A DNA stretch of 64,000 nucleotides from Heliocidaris erythrogramma (Eukaryota; Echinodermata; Echinoidea; Camarodonta; Echinometridae), in contig CM046859.1 in the NCBI GenBank assembly GCA_025617745.1, positions 26,773,371 through 26,837,370 on the forward strand, given 5' to 3'. Made by a program: the position numbers and the translations under genes. Shown here in pieces: positions 1 to 11,700 of this stretch. The first letter of the stretch is position 1. Every line of letters starts with the position of its first letter. Below the pieces are notes generated by a model. That model was not told the origin of the DNA. It saw nothing but the letters and a program-made list of their open reading frames with translations, and did no database searches.

Positions 1-63
1 GCTCTTGCAAACCCACCCTCTTTGTTAGTTCAGGTTTTCCTTTCCTTAATCTTTGGGATTGAT

Positions 64-279
64 GAATAGACCTGTTCACAAAGTTATTCAAATGTCTGGA
101 GGCTTCTTTCCTAGGGACATATAGTAACGAGGGATTCCATTAACTTGTTATTAGTGAATGAACTACAATACTTGGAATCCAGTTTGCATACATTACTTGT
201 TGCCATGTCTGACAAGCCTCTGACAAGCTTTCAGGTTGTCAAGAACAACCTTTGACTATATTTGTGAACAGGTCTATTC
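64..279. mobile_element. Short TIR element, GAATAGACC variant
   Basis: GAATAGACCTGTTCACAAAG at 64-83 is mirrored by its reverse complement at 261-279. The interior (for example TTTCAGGTTGTCAAGAACAA) is shared with the copies near 3048, 20089, 20404 and 33771, so this is a diverged member of the same non-autonomous family. Confidence 0.7.
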
Positions 280-387
280 CCTCTAGTCAATAACGATATT
301 GTTCATGAAAGGTCCTCCCTACTATCAACATACAAACACATTTACACTCGAACACAACATATCAGGGTATACGTTTATTTTATTTTT

Positions 388-620
388 TGTAGCATTCTTT
401 ATTGCATTCTTTAAGTACAAATGAAAATCATACAACTCCATTTTTAGTTGATGTACATAACATAATTATCAGAAATTAATCATACTGAATGAACATTATA
501 GATCATAGCCTTCCCCAACCCTCCCCCTCGCTATCCTTTTTTGTGTAGCATCCTTTATTGCATTCATTCAGTACAAAATAAAAATCAAATATCTTCATTT
601 TTAGTTCATGTACATAACAT
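388..620. repeat. Diverged direct repeat, about 80 bp, two copies
   Basis: The stretch at about 388-464 is repeated with changes at about 537-620. Both read roughly TTTATTGCATTC, then AGTACAAA, then TTTTTAGTT and ATGTACATAACAT. An open minus-strand reading frame of 102 codons (503-811) partly overlaps the second copy; its product is not recognisable. Confidence 0.5.
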
Positions 621-869
621 ATGATAAGTAAAGGACAGTCTTCAGTAATACCGTCAACTGAAGTATGCTTTCTTAAATCGATTTTACATTCTTCAGGCGT
701 ATCTGCATATATTATTTCTATAATCAATGCTATTTCCTCTTCATCTAGTCCCATACATTTGAAATAAGTGTCTGACTTCAATGTTCCTTCTTCATCTGTA
801 TTATGGTACAATTTATGTTTTTTAAGAAAAGATTTATGAATTTATTATGAATACACTTATTGAAAAAAA

Positions 870-1330
870 ATCATTTCTTTTATTAGTTGCATCCTTTTTA
901 ATAAACGCATTCATATTAAACCAAATATTTAACATTTCCTGGTAGTACTTTGGTAACTGTGTTGATCATGTTAGGTAAATAATTACAATAGAAAATTAGA
1001 TTTCCTCCAATTGGTCTCAGTAAAAATTTGAATTACTTTTTCCATTTCACTTTCTGGTCTCCAGTTACAAGTCTTTTGATCCACATCACACTTTGCACCT
1101 TCACAAAAAGTCTAAAGTTAAGCATTTTCAATCCTCCTTGTTTGTAATGATAAATCAATATACAAAGTACTTGTCTTTATCTTGTCCTTCCCTCGCCATA
1201 GAAAATTAAAGCAGATCTCATCAATTTCTTTGAAAACCCATTCAGGCGTTGAAAATCTCGTTATCGTTATCAATATTGTTATCGTTATCGATGAGGTCTG
1301 ACCGATCCTTAAGCATGTTAAGAGCATCCT
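870..1330 (-). pseudogene. LINE reverse-transcriptase C-terminal fragment
   Basis: Minus-strand reading gives PEWVFKEIDEICFNFLWRGK and then DKIKTSTLY. It resembles the conserved FLW-GKxKIK block after the RT domain in L1/Tx1-type elements. A frame change follows (LQTRRIENA), and the continuation VQSVMWIKRL-type reading is in another frame. It is a short, inactive relic downstream of FUT8. Confidence 0.5.
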
Positions 1331-1342
1331 TAGTATTCAGAG

Positions 1343-1835
1343 AGAGAGGGGGGGGGGGGGGGGGAACCCGAGACATTTTTAAGAATTATTAAAATGCAAT
1401 GGTCGAAGCTATTTGAACCCTCATTAATGTTTATCCAAAATGTTATATGATCTAATTTAACTTATAATATTATTTTTGTCCAACAAAATGAATGTAATAT
1501 AATTATGTAGAATGTAGAATGGATTGAGAGTTACTTAGATTTGACATCTCTTCAATATTCTCATTTCACCTTTATTTTTCTTGTGCGTCTCGGAATAGAA
1601 TTTTAAAGATAGTCTGCGCCAAAAGCCTATTATTATTATTATGGGGGGGGGGGCAAAATCTCGCATTTGGTCAGTGCACAGATTGTTTGTAGTTAAGCCC
1701 ACACGTCCTCCCCCCCCCCCCCCCCCCCCCCACCCCTGGCAAGAGAATATTCAATTTCACTTTCTTGCCCACCGGAGTCACGCAGAATTACTCAGAGAAC
1801 TTGACATACTGGGGGGGGGGGGGGGGGGGTTAGCT
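1343..1835. repeat. Cluster of long poly-G and poly-C tracts
   Basis: Uninterrupted G or C runs lie near 1350-1362, 1643-1652, 1711-1730 and 1811-1829. An apparent 78-codon plus-strand ORF across them is low-complexity and not supported as a gene. Confidence 0.8.
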
Positions 1836-2413
1836 TTTCAGCAGTCAAATATTGTTATGCCTCACCCTCCTTGTTGAATACGCTTTTCACCAAGGTTAAA
1901 ACAGCCTTTTAAAAGATTGTACAGGTTTAATGCTGTGTTACCTCAGCAATGGTTCTGCGCAATCCTTCTTGGCCATTATAGTGATGGCGCTGTTGCCTGT
2001 CGGCGTTTATTCTGAATCGAGTTCGTCATCTTACCAACTTCTATTTGGTATGACGTGATTTTGATATTTTTTCCACGTTCAATTTACACAAATCATATAC
2101 ATATTGCAGCAAAGTACATGTATTAGAACAAAACAATTATAGTACATTTATAATAAATTATTTACAGTGATGGTCTTTATAGATGATTAAATGATTAAAC
2201 TGGGCGGGAAAACCTGTCTTATAATCTATCATTTAAAATAATTTAGCTTCCAGACTGATTCTTGCACAATGCGAGAGCATGATCAGTACTCATCTGCATC
2301 TTAAATTGACTCTTAAGCGTCCATGCACTGTCCTGAAGTTTTCACCCATGATCACACAAATGGATAGACAAACAGGCGAACAAACCTGCTGACAAACAGA
2401 CGGGGGTTTTGAG

Positions 2414-2746
2414 TTATAAGTGGAAGTTCTCAGCCTCGGGATAAGTAGGCATCTTGGCAATGTCCGTTTTATCCTCGACTTTATAGGACAGGTAGAGACC
2501 GGCTCGTTTTGGATCTAACTTCCAGTTTATTCCTTTCGAATAGCCATCCCAATGGTTACCAGCCACACGCACCAAGTCCCCACGTTGCAGGTCTATCTCA
2601 TCGGAACTTCGCGCTTTGTGCTCATAAAGCGCCGTCTGCTCGTGGGCGTTCATACCGGCAAAATAGTAGATGTCATCCAGGGATCGGAAGTTGGCCGCAG
2701 CATCGGCGTGCAGATTCTGCATCATCTCGTAAGCTCCTCTACAAAT
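2414..2746 (-). CDS. FUT8: FUT8 last exon: end of catalytic domain and SH3 domain
   Basis: It reads [20 protein letters not shown], then [20 protein letters not shown], then the SH3-like part [17 protein letters not shown] and [11 protein letters not shown], ending in YPEAENFHL and TAA. Human FUT8 has GLYPSYKV where this has GLYLSYKV. The acceptor is TAATAACAG in phase 0. Plus-strand ORFs over the same bases are shadows. Confidence 0.95.
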   Translation of the reverse strand: MCRGAYEMMQNLHADAAANFRSLDDIYYFAGMNAHEQTALYEHKARSSDEIDLQRGDLVRVAGNHWDGYSKGINWKLDPKRAGLYLSYKVEDKTDIAKMPTYPEAENFHL

Positions 2747-5700
2747 CTGTTATTAGAGAGAGAGAGATATAGAGGGGGATGAGAATGGAATCTTTCCCAT
2801 GCACTTACATGCAGATCAAAGGGGAAAATAACTATGGCAAGTTGCTTCAAATATAACCATGCAGAAAAGGCAATAGCACATTCTCTAATTATTTGAGGTT
2901 CCCATATTTAGTCTCCGCATCAGTACCAGTTCAATTATGCGCAATCCAAATCCAATAGCAACTTCCTTCGGAGGAAAGCCGAAAAAAAAATCAGAGAAAA
3001 GAAAGTGAAAAGGAAACTGCACGATCCATACGTTATGAAACATTGAAATAGACCGCTTAGATAATGTATGCAAATTTTATGCATACCTTTCAAACAAAGG
3101 TTGTTCTTGACAACCTGAAAGCTTGCCGGAGGCTTGTCGGGCATAGCTACAAATAATGTATGCAAACTGGATTCCAAGCATTGAGGCTCATTTATAAAAA
3201 GCATGTTCATGGAATAGCTCGTCAATAGGTGCTCAGAGAATATAATTGTGTGCATAAATTGTATACATTACAGAAGCGGTCTATTGAAGATCACCATTTA
3301 TACGGAAGATTTGCCTATTAGGTATAATGGCGATGATGTACTCATCTATACAAATTGAGCTAAATGCGATTTATTCTGAATGTTATTGCTAAGTAGGATC
3401 CTTTCATTGTTAGGGACATATGATGTCATGATATCTATAAAGTATCTTGAGAAAGCCCAAATCGACATGTTAAGAATATTGTTAAATATTAAACGACATT
3501 TTGCAAAGTATGGACAACACAATGATCCAAGGCCTTCAAATATTTGGTAATATACTATTTCAATATTCCACACTAGAAATTGTAGAAATATATGATACAC
3601 AATTCAAAATCATTTATATACATTTGTAGGCCCCTTGAGCATCCTCTGGGATATACGTGCGCAATATACATGTAGCTATTATTATATATTTATATATTTG
3701 AATGTACATATCCTTGAATTACTTCCTTCTGATACCAAGTGCTAATCTGACATGCCAGTTCTTGAGGATTTCGATATAATTCACCATCGACCGGCCCCTC
3801 CCTCCAACCCCGGTGTAGGTCTCTTCTTTCTTTGTTTAAGTTGACCGATAGCAAAATAAATCTTTCGCTGGCGAGGGGGGGGGGGGGGGGGGGGCGGTGA
3901 AAGTTATTACAGTTACAAACCTGTGACGACAACGTGCAAACAAGAAAATCAGAACGAGACAAGAAATAGCTGTCAAGGACGATGCCTCTCAAAGAATCTT
4001 CAGAGTATCTTGACGACAGACCGGCTGATTTAGATATTGAATTGTCACTCACAAATACATAATTAGGGTACCTGTAGTTACAGGAACAGAAAATGGGAGA
4101 AGCTGTAAGTTTAAGATTATCATGTCTTTTCAAACAACTTGCATGATATGCAATCCATGCAAAATATATGGCATGCTTGTAAGTTTATCAGGCGCGGATC
4201 CAGGAGGGGGTGCAAGGGGCGTGCGCCCCCCCCCCCCCGTTTTGTCTGACAAAGTATGCCCCGGACGCGTCTTTTTTTTTTGTAACCAAGCCTAGGCAGA
4301 TTTCGCATTTTTTCATGAATATTCATGACGCAGGTTCGGGAAATGGTTCCGATTGGTCTTCATGAAAGCACGGTCGGTGGGGGAAAAAACGTCCATGGCC
4401 TGCACGTACGTACGCATATTACGTGCAGCGCTATATTTCGATCGTGTGTGTTCAACGTGTAGGCGCCTAGCCTACGTTCATGTATGTATTGTTTAATTCT
4501 AAACATATTCACCCCACCTATGCAATGTGACACGTAAAAAATTGGATTGAGCAGTCAATTTCAAAATCAAGTTTTGCATTAATTTATTGCATGTGCGTAG
4601 ATCTTTAGTAATTAGCTCTTATTTATTTATTTATTCTGCATGTTCCATAAATCACAATCATATTCATAACTGCACAATAATACAAAATATTACATATTGA
4701 TAACAGTTGAGCTTATAAAATGCGGTTAATAAAATATTGGGGAATGTTGAAACATGCACAGGTTTGGCAACATAAGCTTGGAGCTTGAGAAGCATCGCCA
4801 CACCTGAAACATTGACAAACTAAGAACAATGAGAGGAATCATTGCGCAATCCTAACTATAAGGGGAAAAACAACCTTAAAATAATACAAATAGTAAATAC
4901 ACAAAGAAAAATGATAAACAGTGGAAAAGATTAAAGAAATGCTAATGAGAACCCTTAAGTAGTAACCTAACGCAAACTACATAGTGATTTAAATGTACAT
5001 GTACGAGTAGAATGCAGGTGAATCGTATTGAAGCAGGCAAAAAGAAAAAAAAAATATATATATATTGCACTTTCACAGAAGTAATAAGTACAAAACAAGA
5101 ACACTAATTATATTACCATAATTTACATCTTTGAGATAAGCATGTGTTTAACACTACTTTTAAAGGAATGTATGGTCAATGAATTGCGTGTATGAGTGGG
5201 TAAGGAATTCCAAACATCGGGACCATAGTGTCGCACAGACTTATGAGCTAACATTGTGCGGGGATTGGACAAATGTATATTTGCTGATTGTCTTGTTTGG
5301 TAAGCGTGAACCGCATCGTTCCGTTGAAACATTGAACAAAAAGTAACAGGTAAAATCTTGGTGTTATAACGATACATGAATATGGAGGTTTGAAGGAAAT
5401 TAATGCCGCAGACTCTCAGAGTTTTCAGCTCAATAAACAGGGGACGTGTATGGTCAAGGTAACCAGCACCAGAACATATCCGAATTGCTTTCTTTTGCAG
5501 CAGGAGAATATTGTCTGTTGTACTCTTTGATGTTGCCCAGAGGATATTACAATAAGAAATGTATGGTAGGATGAGAGTATTATATAATGTGAATAATGTT
5601 CTGGATGGTACAAAATATCTGACCCTGTATAAATATGCCAATACCACGAGAGATCGGCACCCTTATGTGCTGCAGGTGATCTGTCCAGTTCAGTTTCTCA

Positions 5701-8700
5701 TTTATGAGAACGCCAAGAAATTTTGTGCAAGTTTTCTGTTCTAATATGACATCATCAAGTTTTATAGAGAGCTTACGTTGACAAGATTTCTTACCCTTGA
5801 AATGAATAAAATTTGTTTTGAGGACGTTCAGAGACAACTTATTACTTTGGAACCAATTGGCTAATTTGGGGAGTTCTGAATTAATTGAGTCTTCTAGCAA
5901 ATTTATGTCACGATTAGAAATGAAAACACTTGTATCGTCAGCAAATAGGATATAATTCAAAATAGTAGATACATTACATATGTCATTGATATATATGAGA
6001 AACAGTAGGGGACCCAAGATGGAACCTTGGGGTACCCCACATCTTAAAAACGACATTTCCGAATTGACAAATTTATAACAAGTATATTGCCATTCTAAGG
6101 CAATGCCTCTTACCCCACAATGCTCAAGTTTACATAAAAGTATGGAATGATCAAGTGTGTCAAAAGATTTGCTCAAATCCATGAACACACCTACAGTGTG
6201 TTCACGAGATGCCAGAGACCTAGAAACAAAGTCATAAAATTTCAGCAGTGCAAGGTCAGTAGAGTGAGATTTACGAAATCCAAACTGATTAGGATTTAAT
6301 AGCTTGTTTTTGTTAAGAAAACCAATGAGCCGATTGTAAACTAATCTCTCTAGTATTTTTGAAAACTTGGCAGAATCGAGATGGGTCTGTAGTTATTAAT
6401 ACTCGATGTGCTATCTCTCTTGTGAACAGGAATAACCTTTGCCAGTTTGAAAGATGAAGGAAATACACCAGTTGATAAAGATAGGTTACAAATATGTGTA
6501 AAAGGTATTAAGATGGAACCAATAATTTGCTTTAAGATTGAGGAGCTAAGTTCATCGTGACCCGAAGACCTGCTATTCTTCATGGACGAAACAATATTTA
6601 ATATTCAATATCATCAGTTGGCTTAAGGAAAAGTGAAAACTGGGTCTTCTCATGAAGATATTCCTTAAAGTTCTTATCGGTAAAATTTACTTTCTTTGCT
6701 TGATTTGGACCTATATTCACAAAATAGTCATTAAATGCATTTGCAATATCTTCCACATTAGATATTTCGTTACCATTATGGACAATTTTTCTGACAGAGA
6801 CAGCTTTCCCTCGCTTACATATTATATCTTTGACAATTCTCCAAGTAGAAGACATGTTACCTTTAACATTTTCGAATTGTTTGGAGTAGTAAAGTCTTCG
6901 AGATGACCTAATGATTGAAGTCAGTTTATTTCGATATTTTTTATATTTCTCTTTGTTATCTTGAGACGGTTTCTTAACACTTCTTTTATATAAAATATTC
7001 CTTTTTTTTGATGGATTGAAGGATGCCTTTCGTAATCCATGGATGTTTGCCTGATTTCTTACCATTAAATTTCACTAAAGGAATCAGTTTGTTAAAATGT
7101 TGGTAAAATATACTTCTAAACAAGTCATAGGCCTTTTCAACATCACTACATTCCAGTACATCGAGCCAGTCTTCTGAAAAGAAAGCATCATTTAGACGAG
7201 AAATATTTTCTTCAGTAAAATTTCGCTTCCGAACATTTTCTTGTTTTCTACTAATATCATAATGTATGTCATAAAGCACACAGAACACAGGCAGGTGATC
7301 AGAAATTTCACAATAAAATAAACCAGATTGAGAGGAACCTTTTAGACTTTTTACAAAAATATTATCTAGTAGTGTTGATGATTGGTCACTGATTCTGGTT
7401 GGTTTATCAATCATTACTCTGAAAGCATTGGAATCTAATATGTTCTGGAAACGGAGAGTCTTTGTATTAGTTGCCAAAAGATCTATGTTAAAATCACCCA
7501 TAATACAGACTGATTTTTCACATGTGTTAATTGCACACATTAGTGATTCAAGATCGTCAAGAAAACTATCAACATCATTACTTGGTGGTCTATACACTAT
7601 ACACACTATGAAATTCCTCTCGGCGGGCAGATCTACCTCTATACATAAAAGCTCGGCACTCTGACTTGAAAATGAAAGGTCTTCTCTAATTTTGAAAGAT
7701 AACTTATCTGAGATGTACAAGAGAACACCACCACCTCTTCCGTTGGGTCTGTCTTTACGAACTGCACTATATCCCTCCAAAGTAAATAGAGGGGGTGATG
7801 ATTGATTCAACCATGTCTCGGAAATACCGATAATGGAACAGTTAAATTTTAATGAGGACAGCATGATATTAATGCTTTCAAAGTTCTTTGAGATGCTTCT
7901 GGCATTACAGTGTAAGAAACTTAAGCACTGTGAGTGGTGAGAATGCTGAACATTTATGAAAGGGTTATACTCATTGGGTACATAATACCTGCAATCAAAA
8001 CTTTCCTGCAAATTATATTCTTCAAGCATCATTTATACGTACAAGTGTGATATTTAAAAGCATAGAAAACAATGTACAATCAGGCATTAGGATAGGGACA
8101 TGTAATTGGTATGAGTTAAGACTAATAAGGGTTAGCAGGAGAGAACAGAAACAGAAAATAGAAGTTTTGTACATAAGAGACATACATGCTCATGAGAATG
8201 GAAGACAAGGTATACAAAAACAATAGCATGTTCACTAGAAAAAAAGAAAGATTTAAGAATGAATTCAAGATGGAGAGGATTACAGTGTCATTAAAACTTC
8301 TACAACATGTTTGTATAACACTACACATGCAAACAGCAACTTAATGTAACAAAAATTGAAGGAAAAAAAAACAAAAACAAAACAAAACAAAACAACAAAC
8401 AAACAAACACACAAACAGAATAGTGAAAAGGTACCAGAAAATATACTAAATTAAATTCAGGACACCCTCCTTTTCCGACCAAAATTGACACTGCCACTGG
8501 CATTACTCTGAAAATAGGTCTAGGCCTAGGCTATGCGTAAATTGACAATTGCCCATCGTAATGTTCTCCACAAATGAACTTTACAACAATATGCAGAATC
8601 AAGACACAGTCTCTAGGCTAGGTCTAACAACGTTAGAGTCTTACTGTTCACGTTAGAAATTAAATGTCCTTGCATGCACACTGTAATTAGCACTTGCACC

Positions 8701-11700
8701 CTGCTTCTGTAACGCACATTGCCCTGAGTTAGAAGAACTGCAAGAGTCTTCAGGACTGAAAGAAGCAGACTACTACTAACGTTCCAGTAGTACTACTAAC
8801 GTTAATACCAAGAAAACAAATTATTTTGGTGACCTTTTAGCTGATGAAAACAAAGTGCGTAACTAGTTATTGTAGGTAGATCTAAAATCATCTAGATGTA
8901 GATCTACCCCCATCATCAATCATTTACTAGTACTGATTAGATCTAGGTCTAACTCATCATGCTCATTGACCTTAAAATAACATTCACTTAATCTAAACTT
9001 AACTGAAATTGAAAATTGTAACAAAATTGGTCTAGTTAGAGTAGATCTAGAGTAGTTAGAGTCTTGGCTAGACATAGACTGCAAATTTGTTGATGTCACA
9101 CCATCACATTCCGATTCCATTTTGAAGTTGGGTCTACCACACGTCTATTATTAGGCCAGCATTTTGAGGGATACGTGGAGGCAATTCTAACGTACTCTTA
9201 TTATTAAGATCTAACTTAGATCGATAATAGATTCAGTGCAAAAACGTAGGCTAGGCGCCTATACACGTTGAACACATACGATCATAATATGCGTACGTGC
9301 GTGCAGGCCAGGGACTCCCCCCCCCCCCCCCCCCCCCCCCCCCCACCGGCGACCGTGCTTTCATGAAGACCAATCGGAACCGTTTCCCGACCCTGCGTCA
9401 TGAATATTCATGAAAAAATGCGAAATCTGCCTAGGCTTGGTTACAAAAAAAAAGACGCGCCCCGGACCCCCTAGATGACCGTTTGGCTTCGTCAAACGGA
9501 GGGTTCCTCAGTGTGCGCCCCCCTTCTGAAATGCGCCCCCTTTCTGAAAATCCTGTATCCGTCCCCTGTTTATTACAAGACATCCATTCTGTATCTAATA
9601 TCCAAAACTACACATAACTCCTCATGGTCAGCACTGAGATAAAATGGTGCAATCTTCATTTCACTTTATCAAGTGTACAGGATTTTTTCCAACATATAAT
9701 TAAACCAGTAACTCGCTGTACACACAATTAACATATATTTTTATGAAGTGCTTAAAACACAAAGAAATGCAATAACATTTTCATTGTGGTTTAGTGTGTA
9801 TCAATGAAAAAAAATCAGTGAGAAAAAACAAAATCAAGAACTCTATAAAGCTCTCTTGGGATCTACGACAAATGCTCCGGTGCTGACAGTTGCTCCTCGG
9901 TCAATGTCTCAAACTAACGGAATTCCTAACTCCATGCCTGGACCGAACACTACACCTAACTCTTACCCTATAAGGCCGAATAAAATAAATTTCTAGTTGC
10001 TAGTTCTCCTCCTCCTTCTTCCCTTTTTCAGCCCGCCTGATTTTTAGTATCATCTAATCTTTTTATTAGACATGAAATAAAGAATCGGCCTCGAAACAAG
10101 AACATAAATCATTTATATTTATACTAGTTTGAGCCTCAGCAGTGCAAAGGTATATAACATTCTATATCTAAGATTTTGTGTGAAAGTGGCCAAATACCAC
10201 TTTTCGAAAAGTCCGGACGAGAAGCCATGATTCAATTTTACCTGGCCTAACCCCGCCATTGGTCTTATTCCGTGTATGATAATTATGTGTAAGGCCGTCG
10301 TGTCATCGGAGGGTGTGAGAAGGGTCGTATCATCATCTTTTATCGTTCCCTCTCCCTTTCTTCCCATCTCTTCTTCTATTTCCCCCCTGTCATTTGATTA
10401 GGGGCACATATCACCGGCGTGCCCTCCGTTGCTACACCACGTCATCATATTACATAGTAATTCCATTTGAATTATTAGCATTTCTTGCAGTACCATACTC
10501 ACTTTTTCTGAGCCTCCTCGAGTAGACTGGCTTCATCCGTTGCTAGGTAGATCTTCCTAACAGGCACTTCTTGTCTCCTCTCTAACCTTTGGTAGAACTC
10601 TTCAGCATGGAACATGTATTCCTCGATCCCGTGGAAGGACGCCTCAGTGCCGATTTTGTCTGTGCGCCTCACATGTATGCTGTCATCCATACAATAACCG
10701 TTCTATATTTTACAATATGTAACATAATTATCTGGATTCGAAAATATTGTACTTAATTCGTTTAGCTATGTTTAATCTATACTTCAGATACTACATCAGC
10801 AAAAGCTACTTGTCTTTAGGAGTTTGGTTCGGAGATTACTTACGAAAATATTTAGATTTCACTGCTAAACAAAAGGCACTTATGAACCACTTGAAAGTGA
10901 AAAATAGCCGCCAAATCCTGGGTTTCACAACTTATCTTTTTCTTTCTTTTTGGTATTTTGCTTTTCTCTACTTGATTACAACCTAGGCTATTGGTCCTAT
11001 GCGCTATGGTTCTAGGCAACTCGCTAGGTCCCATTAGGTAGCTTTAATAATCACACCAGTAATTACATACATGGATTTAAAAATACATGAATTTGAGAAA
11101 GCTGATTGACGTAAATGTGTAACTGTGTTTCATTATCATCAAGGTGTGGGAGGGGGGCTAGATGGAATTCTACCAACTCCTGTGAGAGCGCACTTTGACG
11201 CACATAGAAACCCGCGAAAGACCACCTTTGACATCATACCTCCTACTACTTACCCAACGATAGGACTTGTGAACCCCAGGGCTTCAGTCATATTATCAAT
11301 GTCCTCCTGCAAGGCGGGCTGCGGTCTCTGGATGTAAGTCATGATTTGCCCCACCCACCAGACAATGGGGTGACCATGTAGCCTAATTAGCCTGTGGGAA
11401 ATATCTTCGGGAATGGCCAGTGGCATAAAATCTGGATGGGGACGCATGGCGCCGACGATTGGGAGCTGCACCACTTGAGTGTCTCCGATGCCAGCTTGGA
11501 AGATGATGACAGGAATTTCGTCATGATTGGATTGAAATGATCATAAAGAAGAAAACTTACAATGAAATGGAAATTTATAGTTACGTCGTTATATCATGAT
11601 GGCATGTGATAATGATTTTGGTTTACAACATCTTTTGCGCGGCTTTAAGCCGGTTTACGTAACACGTTTTACGTAACACGTTTTAACGAGGCTTTACAGG

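Larger units (their letters stand above)
4191..9567. mobile_element. Large hAT-like TIR element hosting a non-LTR retrotransposon
   Basis: About 250-300 bp at 4191-4490 recur in inverted orientation at 9240-9567 (shared parts include CTAGGCAGATTTCGCATTTT and the sequence around ACCAATCGGAACC). The outer ends read GGCGCGGATCCAGGA and, inverted, AGGGGACGGATACAGGA, like the CAGGGGCGGATCCAGG ends of hAT-type elements. Near-identical 8-bp flanks, GTTTATCA (4183-4190) and GTTTATTA (9568-9575), fit a target duplication. Inside, 4615-8330 is a separate LINE. The whole unit sits in the FUT8 intron between 4072 and 10502. Confidence 0.7.

Noticed and set aside
503..811. 102-codon minus-strand ORF with an acidic, protein-like composition
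   Set aside because: It overlaps a diverged direct repeat, has no recognisable domain and no supporting splice or neighbour context.
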